Shown: positions 53,462-62,135 of the stretch, piece by piece | Layout of the letters: each line of letters begins with the position of its first letter | Numbering within the stretch: the first letter of the stretch is position 1 | Origin: Chloroflexota bacterium | GTDB lineage: Bacteria; Chloroflexota; Dehalococcoidia; Lucifugimonadales; Lucifugimonadaceae | Direction: 5' to 3' | DNA length: 64,000 bases | Assembly: GCA_013204555.1 (NCBI GenBank) | Contig: JABMNO010000026.1 | Span: forward strand, 1 to 64,000 | Notes under the pieces: model-generated | Told to the model about the DNA's origin: nothing | Databases searched by the model: none | The model's input: the letters and a program-made list of their open reading frames with translations, nothing else | Position numbers and translations under genes: made by a program

Positions 53462-54229
53462 TTAACTCCAGAGCGCCGAAACTCCGGCCCCACCCTCAAC
53501 AAGCGCAACCACGATGATTAGGGAGACTACCTCGCCAAGTTCGCTTGACGCGCCATAAATATCTCCGGATAGCCTGCCACCTAATCTTGATGCAGCGAAC
53601 TTTCCGAACGCGAAAGCGACGATCGCCACTGGGATCAAGATCACCGCTGCCCAGGCGCCAAACACTAACGAACTCACAGCAATAGTGAATACGAACGGTA
53701 GCCACATCAATGCGATACCCGGACGCTCATACAAGCTGCCCAGTCCGGTGGCGTTGGTGTACGGGAACGCCCGAACCAGCAGCAATGCCGCAGTTCTACC
53801 CAGCATTGGCGCCACAGCCAACGCAGCAAACCGCTCCCACGAATCAAGCTCTGAAATCGCTGTCCACTTAATCAGGAGAACCGCGCCCACCGCCGAGGCC
53901 CCGAAGACGCCGACCGCTGGATCCTTCATGATCGCGCGCCGTCGTTCCGCCGTCTTACCGCCAAATAGCCCATCCGCGGCATCGGCGAGACCGTCCAGGT
54001 GCAACGCTCCGGTCACAGCGATCATGGCCGCCACAACGATTGCCGCACCGACATTCCCCGGCAGTACTTGAGCGAGCCCCAGATCAAGAACGCCCAGGGC
54101 AAGCCCGATCGCCAGGCCGACAATCGGGAAGAACGCGGGCGAAGTAGCCACGGCTCGCGGGTTGTCGGCCCTGCTGCCACCAATCGGCACGACTGTGAGG
54201 AAGCGCACCGCCGCAATGAAAGAACTCAT
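53462..54229 (-). CDS. cobS: Adenosylcobinamide-GDP ribazoletransferase (cobalamin synthase)
   Basis: A 255-residue integral membrane enzyme that joins adenosylcobinamide-GDP to alpha-ribazole (phosphate). It has AVRFLTVVPI at the N-terminus and the signature LHLDGLADAADGLFGGKTAE, then AIMKDPAVGVFGASAV, GRTAALLLVRAFPYTNATGL and SGDIYGASSELGEVVSL. It lies between cobT (3 nt upstream) and cobD (4 nt downstream). About six to seven helices, at the inner membrane, as expected. Confidence 0.95.
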   Translation of the reverse strand: MSSFIAAVRFLTVVPIGGSRADNPRAVATSPAFFPIVGLAIGLALGVLDLGLAQVLPGNVGAAIVVAAMIAVTGALHLDGLADAADGLFGGKTAERRRAIMKDPAVGVFGASAVGAVLLIKWTAISELDSWERFAALAVAPMLGRTAALLLVRAFPYTNATGLGSLYERPGIALMWLPFVFTIAVSSLVFGAWAAVILIPVAIVAFAFGKFAASRLGGRLSGDIYGASSELGEVVSLIIVVALVEGGAGVSALWS

Positions 54230-54232
54230 CGA

Positions 54233-55282
54233 TTACTCATCACGATTCGAGACGGACGCCTCTGCAAATGTCGCCATCCCGTTGTGGAGGTTCACTGCAG
54301 CGTCGATGATAGACATCGCCAGCGCCGCGCCAGATCCCTCTCCCAGCCGCATATCAAGCTCCAGCAATGGTCGAAGCCCAAGATGATCAAGCGCAATCGT
54401 GTGTCCCGGTTCGACCGACCTGTGTCCGCCGATCATGTATCCGGTCACGGCAGGGTCGATCTGCGCCGCAATCAACGCTGCCGAGGTTGCGATATATCCA
54501 TCCAGCACAATCGCTATGCGATGGCTAGCGGCACCAAGCATCAGTCCTGCGATGAACCCGATCTCGAATCCCCCAACGGCAGATAGTACCCCTCTCGGGT
54601 CTTCCGACGAGGGCTTGTTCCTCGCGATCCCTCTGTTGATCGCGTCAATCTTCCGTTCCAATCCCTCGTCGTCAATTCCCGTCCCGCGGCCTGCCACAGT
54701 GGACACGTCAGCACCAGTCATGACAGCCGTGATGGCCGCCGCTGATGTCGAATTACCAATACCCATCTCACCCGGCGCAATCAACTGAGCGCCCTTCTCC
54801 GCAAGCTCGCCAGCTATCGCTACACCGGCGTCGATAGCCGCATCTGCCTGTTCCAATGACATCGCTGGGCCAGCCGTGAAGTCAGCCGTACCGCGACCCT
54901 GGCTTCTGCGGACCAGCGCGTCTGTGGGGCCGGGGATTTCACCCGCTACACCACAATCCACGATCATTACCTCTGCGCCAACCATCCGCGAGAGCACGTT
55001 GATCGCGGCACCGCCGCCCAGGAAGTTAGCCACCATTTGCGGCGTAACCTCAGCAGGAAACGCGCTCACACCCTGCGCTGTAACTCCGTGGTCTCCAGCC
55101 GCCACGATGATCCATTTACGATCAACATTGGGTCGTTCGGTTGCCTGAATTCCGGCCAGTTGTACAGCCAGATCCTCCAACCGACCAAGGCTGCCCTGTG
55201 GCTTCGTGAGCGAATTCTGTCGCGCCGTGGCTGCCTCAATCGCGACGCCGTCAACCGCTGGTATATCCACGCTTTTACCCAA
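54233..55282 (-). CDS. cobT: Nicotinate-nucleotide:dimethylbenzimidazole phosphoribosyltransferase
   Basis: A 349-residue CobT that activates the lower-ligand base as alpha-ribazole 5'-phosphate. KPQGSLGRLEDLAVQLA, GDHGVTAQGVSAFPAEVT, GEMGIGNSTSAAAITAVMTG, VSTVAGRGTG and the catalytic-glutamate loop RLGEGSGAALAMSIIDAA are all present. The start TTG at 55282 is chosen because cobO's GTGGAGTTTTAG ends just upstream, giving GGAG at 7 nt; the longer frame to 55327 overlaps cobO. The lower base it uses cannot be told. Confidence 0.95.
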   Translation of the reverse strand: MGKSVDIPAVDGVAIEAATARQNSLTKPQGSLGRLEDLAVQLAGIQATERPNVDRKWIIVAAGDHGVTAQGVSAFPAEVTPQMVANFLGGGAAINVLSRMVGAEVMIVDCGVAGEIPGPTDALVRRSQGRGTADFTAGPAMSLEQADAAIDAGVAIAGELAEKGAQLIAPGEMGIGNSTSAAAITAVMTGADVSTVAGRGTGIDDEGLERKIDAINRGIARNKPSSEDPRGVLSAVGGFEIGFIAGLMLGAASHRIAIVLDGYIATSAALIAAQIDPAVTGYMIGGHRSVEPGHTIALDHLGLRPLLELDMRLGEGSGAALAMSIIDAAVNLHNGMATFAEASVSNRDE

Positions 55283-55283
55283 T

Positions 55284-55856
55284 CTAAAACTCCACGCCCC
55301 GTTGCGCCTTGATCCCCTGATCCGCATACGGATGCTTGATTGTTTTCATCTCAGTCACCAGGTCGGCGTACTCAACCAAGTCGGCATGAGCGTCTCTGCC
55401 GGTCAGAACCACGTGCTCCATCTCTGGCCGGCGCTGAAGCACATCGATCACGTCTTTGATGTCGATCCATCCATAGCGGATGGCATAGGTGATCTCATCA
55501 AGAATCACAAGGTCATAATCGCCTGAAAGAATCCGATCGGTGGCTAATTTCCAGCCTGCCTTCGCTGCCGATGCGTCATCAGCCAGATCTTCGGATTCCC
55601 ACGTGAAGCCTTTGCCTGTCGCGGTCATCTCAATGCCCATCTTCTCGGCCGCAAGCTGCTCGCCGTACTGGCCCTTCGGCTGCTTGATGAACTGGATAAC
55701 CGACACCTTCATATCTCGACCCCATGCCCGGGTCATCACTCCAAACGCGGCGGTGCTTTTCCCCTTGCCATCACCCGTATTGATGATGACCAACCCCTTG
55801 CGAACTCGCTTGGGCTGATCGGGGTCTGGACGTGGACGTCTGTTCATGCCGGTCAT
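55284..55856 (-). CDS. cobO: Corrinoid adenosyltransferase (CobO/BtuR)
   Basis: A 190-residue CobA/CobO/BtuR-type ATP:cob(I)alamin/cobyrinate adenosyltransferase. P-loop VIINTGDGKGKSTAAFGV, VIQFIKQPKGQYGE, DLVILDEITYAIRYGW and VVLTGRDAHADLVEYADLVT match. It gives the adenosyl upper ligand on salvaged corrinoids. It overlaps btuD by 4 nt and precedes cobT by 1 nt. Confidence 0.95.
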   Translation of the reverse strand: MTGMNRRPRPDPDQPKRVRKGLVIINTGDGKGKSTAAFGVMTRAWGRDMKVSVIQFIKQPKGQYGEQLAAEKMGIEMTATGKGFTWESEDLADDASAAKAGWKLATDRILSGDYDLVILDEITYAIRYGWIDIKDVIDVLQRRPEMEHVVLTGRDAHADLVEYADLVTEMKTIKHPYADQGIKAQRGVEF

Positions 55857-56737
55857 TCGGTCACCTCATCTCGCAGTGCTGTCGGAACGCCCGGATGCAC
55901 GCCCCTCACCGGTCCTATCAACCGAACCAACGGTCGGCCGGTCGTTTTATCAATCTCAATATCGGCCTCAACCTCAAACACCCGAGCAAGATTTTCAGCC
56001 GTTAGTACATGGCTCGGCGAGCCGTCAGCGACCAGCCTGCCGTAGTCCATCAGAACCAGCCGGTCGCAGTAGCGGGCAGCGAGGGCAACATCATGAAGCA
56101 CAACAACCGCCCCCATGCCCGCCGCCACTTCATCATGAACCAGCGACATAAGTTCCAACTGATGCTTCAGGTCCAGGCTGGCGGTTGGCTCATCCAGCAG
56201 TAGCAACTCGGGCTCCTGCGCCAGTGAACGCGCAATTAGCACTCGCTGACGCTCGCCGCCGGACATATCGCCAATTTGCCGGTCAGCGAACTCTTCAACT
56301 CCGGTGCGCCTGAGGGCGGCGAGAGCCACCTCCCGATCGTTTTCGCCCTCGACTTCAAACCTGCCCAGATGGGGATACCGCCCCATCAGTGCGATCTCCA
56401 TCGCGGTAAACGACATCCCTTGCCCACTCCCCTGCGGCAGGTAAGCGACCTTTTTTGCCCTCGCCCGGGCATCAATATCGCTAAGCGGGACGCCAGACAG
56501 TTCCACCGCGCCGGACTCTGGCTTGATCAAACCTGAGGTGGCCCGGAGAGCGGTGGTCTTACCTGAGCCATTGGGGCCAATAATCCCAACCATCTCGCCA
56601 CGACTCATAGCGAAGGAAACCCCATCGACGACCGTCCGACCACCAAGCTGAACACACAGATCAATCACCCTCAACAGCGGATGCTGCGAAGGGTTTTTGT
56701 CTCCTATCGTACGGCTCCGGTCAGCGGTCAAAACCAA
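55853..56737 (-). CDS. btuD: Corrinoid ABC importer ATPase (BtuD-like)
   Basis: A 294-residue ATPase of the iron-siderophore/B12 class. GIIGPNGSGKTTALRATSGL (Walker A), DMSGGERQRVLIARSLA (signature), LLLLDEPTASLDLKHQLELM (Walker B) and VVLHDVALAARYCDRLVLM (H-loop) are in order. The C-terminal 40 residues form an extension. TTG start at 56737, immediately after the btuF stop. Context, rather than the motifs, assigns corrinoid as substrate. Confidence 0.93.
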   Translation of the reverse strand: MVLTADRSRTIGDKNPSQHPLLRVIDLCVQLGGRTVVDGVSFAMSRGEMVGIIGPNGSGKTTALRATSGLIKPESGAVELSGVPLSDIDARARAKKVAYLPQGSGQGMSFTAMEIALMGRYPHLGRFEVEGENDREVALAALRRTGVEEFADRQIGDMSGGERQRVLIARSLAQEPELLLLDEPTASLDLKHQLELMSLVHDEVAAGMGAVVVLHDVALAARYCDRLVLMDYGRLVADGSPSHVLTAENLARVFEVEADIEIDKTTGRPLVRLIGPVRGVHPGVPTALRDEVTE

Positions 56738-57823
56738 TTACTTAAATCCCTCAAACACCACGCCTGTGAATTGCTCAGGGAAGAGCACCGCCGCAAGGTC
56801 TTCAATGCCTCGCACATTCCAGTGAGAGAGCGTTGTGAAGAATCGGGGATCGCCCAACATGATCAGGTCATTTGCTATCGCCGGAACGTTCGCAAGAGCG
56901 GGCTCAGCCTTTAGCAGATCGGCGAGATCTGACGCCCCTGGGTCCGGCTGGGTGATCACGATCACGTCAGGATTCATCGCGATGATGCTCTCCAGAGAGA
57001 TCGTGCCGTGTCCATCGATACCCGAGGCGGCGGCAACGTTTAGCCCTCCAGCCTGCTCGATAATCCCACCTTCGGTCGAATCACTTCCGGCAGCCGATAT
57101 TGAGTCGGAGAATTTGGCGATCGACAGCACTCCTGGCATGGTGCCATCCGCAGCCTTTGCGACGCTCGACTTCACGAAATTGATTCGAGTCTGAATTTGC
57201 TGGATCAGCTCTTCAGCGCGATCTTCAGCACCCAGCATGTATGCGAGGGTTCTGATATTTGTCTCATGCCCCTCCGCAGAACTTTCGAGTGAGGTCCGCA
57301 CAACCTGGATGCCTGTTCCGCTGATCGTATCGACCAGGTCCTGCTTCGTGAACTTGCTGGCGATTACGAGATCTGGATTTAGCGATACCACCTCTTCCGC
57401 ATCCCGGCTCACCTTAGGCAGTCCGTCGACTTCCGCCGCAACGTTGGAATAGGTCTCATTCGCGGTGAAGCTTCCAACCCCAACCAGACCTTCAGCCCCT
57501 ACCAGGGCAACCACGATCTCATCGTGGCCAAGAGACAGTGTGTGCAGCCGCTGTGGCGGCGCTTTGATAACGATTCGTTCATCGCCAATCTGCAACTCAC
57601 GCGGCCAGCCAAAGTTTGTGGGGTCAACAATGGCCTCAATAGCCCACGGACTTGGGGCGGGCGCTACCGTCGGAACAGTGATCGCCGGAGTCGGGCCGGT
57701 CTGAGCAGGGGGTGATGCCTCCTCAGATCCACAGGCAACCGCCACGGCCATCAGCGCTGCAAGCGCCACAAGAGCAAATACCGGCCTGAACCATACTTGC
57801 GAGTTGAAAACGTTGGGCCTCAA
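56738..57823 (-). CDS. btuF: Corrinoid-binding lipoprotein (BtuF-like)
   Basis: A 361-residue substrate-binding protein. The signal segment FALVALAALMAVAVACGSEE holds the lipobox with the lipidated cysteine. A Pro/Thr linker follows. Two lobes include RIVIKAPPQRLHTLSLGHDE, LVGVGSFTANETYS, EEVVSLNPDLVIAS and SIIAMNPDVIVITQPD, typical of class III binding proteins for siderophores and B12. Start TTG 57823 has AAGGAG 6 nt upstream; TTG at 57841 is less likely. It ends 1 nt before btuD. Confidence 0.92.
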   Translation of the reverse strand: MRPNVFNSQVWFRPVFALVALAALMAVAVACGSEEASPPAQTGPTPAITVPTVAPAPSPWAIEAIVDPTNFGWPRELQIGDERIVIKAPPQRLHTLSLGHDEIVVALVGAEGLVGVGSFTANETYSNVAAEVDGLPKVSRDAEEVVSLNPDLVIASKFTKQDLVDTISGTGIQVVRTSLESSAEGHETNIRTLAYMLGAEDRAEELIQQIQTRINFVKSSVAKAADGTMPGVLSIAKFSDSISAAGSDSTEGGIIEQAGGLNVAAASGIDGHGTISLESIIAMNPDVIVITQPDPGASDLADLLKAEPALANVPAIANDLIMLGDPRFFTTLSHWNVRGIEDLAAVLFPEQFTGVVFEGFK

Positions 57824-57842
57824 TCGAATCTCCTTCTTCAAA

Positions 57843-58922
57843 CTAAAGCGCCTCCGCCCTTGCCCTGTTCCGCGCTAACAGGAACAGGAAGAACGGGGCT
57901 CCAATAAATGCGGTGATGATCCCAACTCGTATTTCTCCCGGGCTCACCAATGTTCGGGCGATAGTGTCTGCGGCAAGCATGAATGCGGCTCCGCCCAGCG
58001 CACTGAGGGGCAGCAGAACGCGGTTGTCGGGCCCTATCACGAGACGAAGCATGTGTGGCACAACGAGCCCAACGAACGCGATAGTTCCGCTGAATGCGAC
58101 CGCTGTGCCTGTCGCGAGTGTGGCTCCAGTGAGCAGGATCACTCTGGTTGCCGTTGTGCGCACGCCGAGAGACGACGCCTCGTCATCCCCCAGCATCAAC
58201 AGGTTCAAATCCCTGGAGTTAGCGACTACAACTGCCACCCCGGCAAATATCAGCGGAAGCGAGATCCGCACGTCATCCCAACCAGAAGAATCAAATCCAC
58301 CTGCCAACCAGAAAATAATCTCGCGCTGGATGTCACTGCTGGACGTGAAAGTGATGACTCCTGAAACAATCGCCCCAAGGAATGAGCTCACGGCAACGCC
58401 GGCCAGCAACAGCGTCGCCATCGAGGCGCGACCGCCCGTGGACGCGATTCCATAGACCAGTGCCGTCGCGGCAAACGCACCCGCAAATGAAAACAGCGGG
58501 AGGAAAAGGCCTGAAACTGCCTGTGCACCGATCGCGATCGCGATTACCGCGCCCAGCGCTCCACCTGATGAAACTCCAATGATGCCCGGATCAGCCAGGG
58601 GATTTCGGAATAGCGACTGCATTGCAGCGCCCGAAACACCAAGAGCCGCTCCAACCAGCATGGCCAGAATGATTCTCGGGAGCCGAATTCGTTCAATGAC
58701 GAGCTGCTCAGTGACCGTCGCGGAAGAATCGCCAATCCCTACAACTTCCAACAGACCGGTCATGGAATCTCCGGGAGAAAGATCAACCGGACCCACCGAG
58801 ACAGCGATAACCATCAGCACGATCAGAAGTACGCCACACGCGCCAACACCGAAGGCGAGCCTCCGGGACAACGACGTCTGCCGAATATCCGCTCGGCTGA
58901 ACAGGAACGCACTAACGGTCAA
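57843..58922 (-). CDS. btuC: Corrinoid ABC importer permease (BtuC/FecCD)
   Basis: A 359-residue FecCD/BtuC-family permease of about ten helices. IRLPRIILAMLVGAALGVSG, QSLFRNPLADPGIIGVSSGG, VSSFLGAIVSGVITF, WLAGGFDSSGWDDVRISLPL and SGTIAFVGLVVPHMLRLVIG are the family landmarks. First gene of the operon. The TTG start is 2 nt after the T-run of the riboswitch terminator; the only ribosome site candidate (AGGG) lies inside the terminator stem 8 nt upstream, so transcription and translation may both be gated. Confidence 0.93.
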   Translation of the reverse strand: MTVSAFLFSRADIRQTSLSRRLAFGVGACGVLLIVLMVIAVSVGPVDLSPGDSMTGLLEVVGIGDSSATVTEQLVIERIRLPRIILAMLVGAALGVSGAAMQSLFRNPLADPGIIGVSSGGALGAVIAIAIGAQAVSGLFLPLFSFAGAFAATALVYGIASTGGRASMATLLLAGVAVSSFLGAIVSGVITFTSSSDIQREIIFWLAGGFDSSGWDDVRISLPLIFAGVAVVVANSRDLNLLMLGDDEASSLGVRTTATRVILLTGATLATGTAVAFSGTIAFVGLVVPHMLRLVIGPDNRVLLPLSALGGAAFMLAADTIARTLVSPGEIRVGIITAFIGAPFFLFLLARNRARAEAL

Positions 58923-58924
58923 AT

Positions 58925-58949
58925 AAAAAACCCTGACTCAGTGTCAGGG
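58925..58949 (-). terminator. Riboswitch-controlled intrinsic terminator
   Basis: CCCTGAC-ACTGA-GTCAGGG on the minus strand, followed by TTTTTT at 58930-58925, immediately before btuC. GTCAGGG also occurs at 58998-58992, inside the hairpin CTCCC-CGCGTCA-GGGAG, so that copy could pair with the terminator 5' arm as an antiterminator. Confidence 0.85.
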
Positions 58950-59009
58950 GTAAATTCGGGGCGGAACGATTGCCGCTAGTTCCGAGGTTCTCCCTGACGC
59001 GGGGAGTCA

Positions 59010-59190
59010 ATACTCAGGCTTGCTGGCAGGTTTCCTGGCTTACAGAGGATGCATCCATCGCCTTCCCATTCGCTGACGCGGACAGTGGCATTTGACGGAG
59101 TTACTCTGATTACAGTGGCGCGACCGTAGCGGATTCTCACCGCTTTCCCTTTTCATCCGCGTGAGGCGGACACCGGGCAAGCTGTTTATT
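59010..59190 (-). promoter_or_regulatory. Cobalamin (B12) riboswitch aptamer
   Basis: Minus-strand elements in order: P1 5' strand GCTTGC (59183 region), GCCCGGTGTCCGCCT, AAAGGGAAAGCGGTGAGAAT, CGCGCCACTGTAAT, and the B12 box AGCCAGGAAACCTGCC (59040-59025). It closes with GCAAGC of P1. This is the class I cobalamin aptamer layout. It lies between the regulator gene and btuC, followed by the terminator at 58925-58949. Confidence 0.95.
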
Positions 59191-59248
59191 CAGTTTTTAG
59201 TGAGAAGTATTTATCCGCACATCACGTTTGTCAACGTGTCTGGAACGT

Positions 59249-59974
59249 TTACCTGTCCTGGACGGATGGCGAAGTGGAATCGCCACTCAACGAAACTTCA
59301 TAGAGGCAGCAGCCATCGCCATCTCGAACACATTCGGATCTGGAGCTATCGGTACCCAGCACTGAGGAGATCAGTCGGGAATCAAATGAACAAATAATCG
59401 GATTCGCTATTGCCGCCGAACGATACGGGCAATTATTGAGTTGAATCCGTGTTGTGCCCTTGTCGGTGGAGAGTTTTGGCTCGTAGTGCCGCTCTTCCAG
59501 GAGCTCCATCAGCTTTTCCATCGGCGGGCGCGTGTCATCAGCCGCCGCAACGTGCGCGATTCGATCAGCCATCGACTCGAAGACCTGCTCAATCACCTGG
59601 TCGCCACTCTTGCCTGCAATCTGATTAGAGGGGAGTTTTGCGACCTCGTTTACCATTTCGATCAAAAGACGATCATACTCACGAGGCCCGGATTCGAAAC
59701 CTTTTGCCGTCAGCTGATACACATGCTCTGGACGCCCCGCACCCACACGTTTCTCATCAAATTTCAGCATCCCATCGCGCTGAAGTATGTCAAGGTGTCG
59801 CCGAACTGTTGCGGGAGCTAGTTCCAGCTCAATCGCAAGTCCCGAGACAGTTTGACATTGGCCCAACTGAATTAACTTTAGTATTTCTATGCGCGTCTTT
59901 TGCACCGTTGATCTATCTTCCAGTCCAATGGAATTAGGTCCGGCCCGTGCGACCGAACGTAATACGAGTTGCAT
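59249..59974 (-). CDS. ArsR/DeoR-like winged-helix regulator with Cys cluster (SufR-like)
   Basis: A 241-residue regulator. Residues about 28-90 form a winged helix (TRIEILKLIQLGQCQTVSGL, ATVRRHLDILQRDGMLKF, VGAGRPEHVYQLTAKG). The C-terminal domain carries LNNCPYRSAAIANPIIC (C-x12-C), then SECVRDGDGCC, a spacing like the iron-sulfur site of SufR/COG2345 regulators. A redox or iron-sulfur sensor is therefore likely, with an unknown regulon. It sits upstream of the riboswitch on the same strand, so it is probably transcribed before it and not under B12 control. No clear ribosome site for the ATG at 59974. Confidence 0.82.
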   Translation of the reverse strand: MQLVLRSVARAGPNSIGLEDRSTVQKTRIEILKLIQLGQCQTVSGLAIELELAPATVRRHLDILQRDGMLKFDEKRVGAGRPEHVYQLTAKGFESGPREYDRLLIEMVNEVAKLPSNQIAGKSGDQVIEQVFESMADRIAHVAAADDTRPPMEKLMELLEERHYEPKLSTDKGTTRIQLNNCPYRSAAIANPIICSFDSRLISSVLGTDSSRSECVRDGDGCCLYEVSLSGDSTSPSVQDR

Positions 59975-60058
59975 GCGGTGGTTTAGATACTACTGCCTGC
60001 AGCCCTAACGTACGGTGTCCTCTGGCGCGAGATCAACCGGTGCAAGACAGGTATCTCT

Positions 60059-60313
60059 ATGGGTTCCAGCGCCCAAAATCATAAGAACGATCCTGATGCC
60101 AACCAGCCCATCGCTGGCTCAGTGTGTGTTCATCAGTGGAGCATTGAGCCTCCCAACGGTCCCACCAGCGAGGGCGTCTGCAACCTTTGCGGCGATAGTC
60201 GCGACTTCAATAACTCTTATGAAATAAGTTCCTGGGATAACCGGAAGAAGCACAATCCGAAGCCCGGTTCGCCTCCAGAAAAGGCATCGGCTAGCAAGAA
60301 GCCCTCGACCTAG
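60059..60313 (+). CDS. Small zinc-finger-like protein
   Basis: An 84-residue protein. CVHQWSIEPPNGPTSEGVCN followed by LCGDSRDFNNSYE gives a Cys-x-His ... Cys-x-x-Cys metal site, a pattern found in small uncharacterised proteins of Chloroflexota. The tail is basic and disordered (KKHNPKPGSPPEKASASKK). AGG lies near the ATG. It is divergent from the regulator and convergent with cofE (4-nt overlap). Function unknown. Confidence 0.7.
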   Translation: MGSSAQNHKNDPDANQPIAGSVCVHQWSIEPPNGPTSEGVCNLCGDSRDFNNSYEISSWDNRKKHNPKPGSPPEKASASKKPST

Positions 60314-61059
60314 CGGAACAGATCGCGCTTGGCGTCTCGCAACAACATCTGTCCATTCCCATCTTGCTGCGAAAGGTCCAGCCCGCGCACGATTGCCACC
60401 GGCACGCGGCCAAACTCTCCCATCACCAACTGCGCCGCCGATGCGACTTCGTCTGCAACCGAGACCAGTGTTGACTTCAGTTGCACCCCGTTATCGTCAG
60501 CCTGCCCCCGGTAATCGCCCAGTGGGTCAAAACCAGCCACTCCAATTGCCACGTTTACGCTACCCATGCGCCACGGCCGGTTGAAGCTGTCTGAAACGAT
60601 CACGCCAACATGAGCGCTGAATCTCTCCTCCAACGCCCCTCTGATTCGTTGAGCCGATGCGTCTGAGTCCTCCGGCAAGAGTGATACAACATCGTCACCA
60701 GCGATATTTGAGGCATCGACCCCCGCGTTTGCGCACACGAACCCATGAATCGTCTCGGTGATGAGGACGCCCTGCTGCAGTCTGACAATTCGCTGAGACT
60801 GGCTCAAAATTACTTCGATAAGCGCCGGGCTTTTACCGGTCTCTTCCGCCACGCGAACGGCCTCATCAGACGGAGTAATGTCACTGAGTCTCACGATAGC
60901 GCCTTCAGCTTTTGAAACGACTTTCTGTGCAACGACCACTATGTCGTTCGTCTCAACACCAATTGGAGCGGCGGCGGCACAGATCAGGCCCGCCAGATCG
61001 TCACCGGGCTTGATATCAGCAATACCCGGAATAGCGAAAACACCGAGGGACTTAACCAT
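60310..61059 (-). CDS. cofE: Coenzyme F420-0:L-glutamate ligase
   Basis: A 249-residue CofE, which adds gamma-linked glutamates to F420-0. Landmarks are IPGIADIKPGDDLAGLI, VETNDIVVVAQKVVSKAEG, LITETIHGFVCANAGVDASN and the nucleotide-binding SDSFNRPWRMGSVNVAIG. GRVPVAIVRGLDL closes the core. No FMN-binding C-terminal domain (FbiB type) is present. ATG 61059 is used with AGG upstream, a TTG two codons earlier being possible. Other F420 genes are not in the window, but its presence implies F420-dependent redox enzymes in the cell. Confidence 0.93.
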   Translation of the reverse strand: MVKSLGVFAIPGIADIKPGDDLAGLICAAAAPIGVETNDIVVVAQKVVSKAEGAIVRLSDITPSDEAVRVAEETGKSPALIEVILSQSQRIVRLQQGVLITETIHGFVCANAGVDASNIAGDDVVSLLPEDSDASAQRIRGALEERFSAHVGVIVSDSFNRPWRMGSVNVAIGVAGFDPLGDYRGQADDNGVQLKSTLVSVADEVASAAQLVMGEFGRVPVAIVRGLDLSQQDGNGQMLLRDAKRDLFR

Positions 61060-61081
61060 GATCAATACCTACCCGGCAGCC

Positions 61082-61146
61082 GCAGGCTTGAGGCCTGACC
61101 CACTTCACCATCGGTTGGGGCCGGGTTGAAACCTGACCAGCCGTAG
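61082..61146. repeat. Two diverged CAGG..CCTG palindromes
   Basis: GCAGGCTTGAGGCCTGA (61082) and CCGGGTTGAAACCTGACC (about 61122-61139) are related to the palindromes at 15911 and 16052, sharing the frame CAGG/GGGT-TTGA-CCTG. They lie upstream of cofE and the CitE gene. Confidence 0.4.
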
Positions 61147-61226
61147 AGCGCCACCTGAGACCCTGAACATATATCCTGTCATTCTCCTGAAAAACTTGCC
61201 CTGTACGTCCAAGATCGGCGGACCGT

Positions 61227-62135
61227 TTGCAGCCCCATCAAATCAATCCTCCCCGATTGAGAAATGTCCTCTTTATTCCGGGAAACCGGCCCGACATGCT
61301 TGGAAAAGCCGAACGCTACTCACCCGATGCGTTCGTCCCGGACATGGAAGACTCTGTCCCACCTGATGAGAAGGCGAACGCCCGCCAAACGATAGCAGAC
61401 GCCCTGCCAGATATGGTGCGACTTGGCAAACCCATCATTCCCCGCATAAATTCGCTGGAGTCCGGCCACATTCAGTCGGATATCCAGTCTGTAGTGGGCC
61501 ACGGGATCATCGGTGTCAGCGTCGGCAAAGTCCGCTCAGCGGAAGCCATACAGGCTATCGATCAATTCCTTCTCACCGCCGAGCTAGCATCTGGAACCCC
61601 GCGTGGCTCGACGTTCCTGTTTCTCTGGATAGAGACAGCCTCAGGAATCATCAACGTCTCCAACATCGTGGCGGCCAGCCCGCGAGTCCAGTGGATAGCG
61701 TTTGGCGCAGATGACTTCACAGCGGACATGGAGATGCCTCGCGCAAGAAATGCGGACCCCGCCGACGAGATAGGCCTTATCTACCCAAGATCGGCTGTCG
61801 CCGTTGCAGCGAAAGCAGCTGGCATCCAGGCGCTCGACACACCCTACGTCGCCTATCGTGATGAGCCGGGACTTGTGCGGGAAGCTGAATTCGCTCGCCG
61901 TATGGGATTCACCGGCAAGTGTGCAATTCATCCATCCCAGATCGAGCCGATTAATCGCGTGTTCTCTCCATCTCAGGAAGAGATCGACTATGCCCGCAGG
62001 GTCCTTGAGGTGTGGGACGAAGCCACTCGAAGGGGAAGTGGAGCAACCTCGCTTGATGGCGATCTCATCGACACCCCAGTGGTAGAACGCGCCCACCGGT
62101 TACTCGCATCTCTGGATCAGGGCAATAGCCTGTGA
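61227..62135 (+). CDS. CitE/HpcH-HpaI family lyase-like protein
   Basis: A 302-residue TIM-barrel protein like the citrate lyase beta subunit and malyl/citramalyl-CoA lyases. LFIPGNRPDMLGKAERYSPD at the start, then FVPDMEDSVPPDEKANARQ (Mg/Glu region), PRINSLESGHIQSDI, FLWIETASGIINVSNIV (metal Glu) and IAFGADDFTADMEMP (metal Asp). CAIHPSQIEPIN follows near the C-terminus, as in CoA-ester lyases. It lacks partners of citrate lyase, so a CoA-thioester C-C lyase is more likely. The start is TTG 61227, supported by the conserved RLRNVLFIPGN. Confidence 0.87.
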   Translation: MQPHQINPPRLRNVLFIPGNRPDMLGKAERYSPDAFVPDMEDSVPPDEKANARQTIADALPDMVRLGKPIIPRINSLESGHIQSDIQSVVGHGIIGVSVGKVRSAEAIQAIDQFLLTAELASGTPRGSTFLFLWIETASGIINVSNIVAASPRVQWIAFGADDFTADMEMPRARNADPADEIGLIYPRSAVAVAAKAAGIQALDTPYVAYRDEPGLVREAEFARRMGFTGKCAIHPSQIEPINRVFSPSQEEIDYARRVLEVWDEATRRGSGATSLDGDLIDTPVVERAHRLLASLDQGNSL

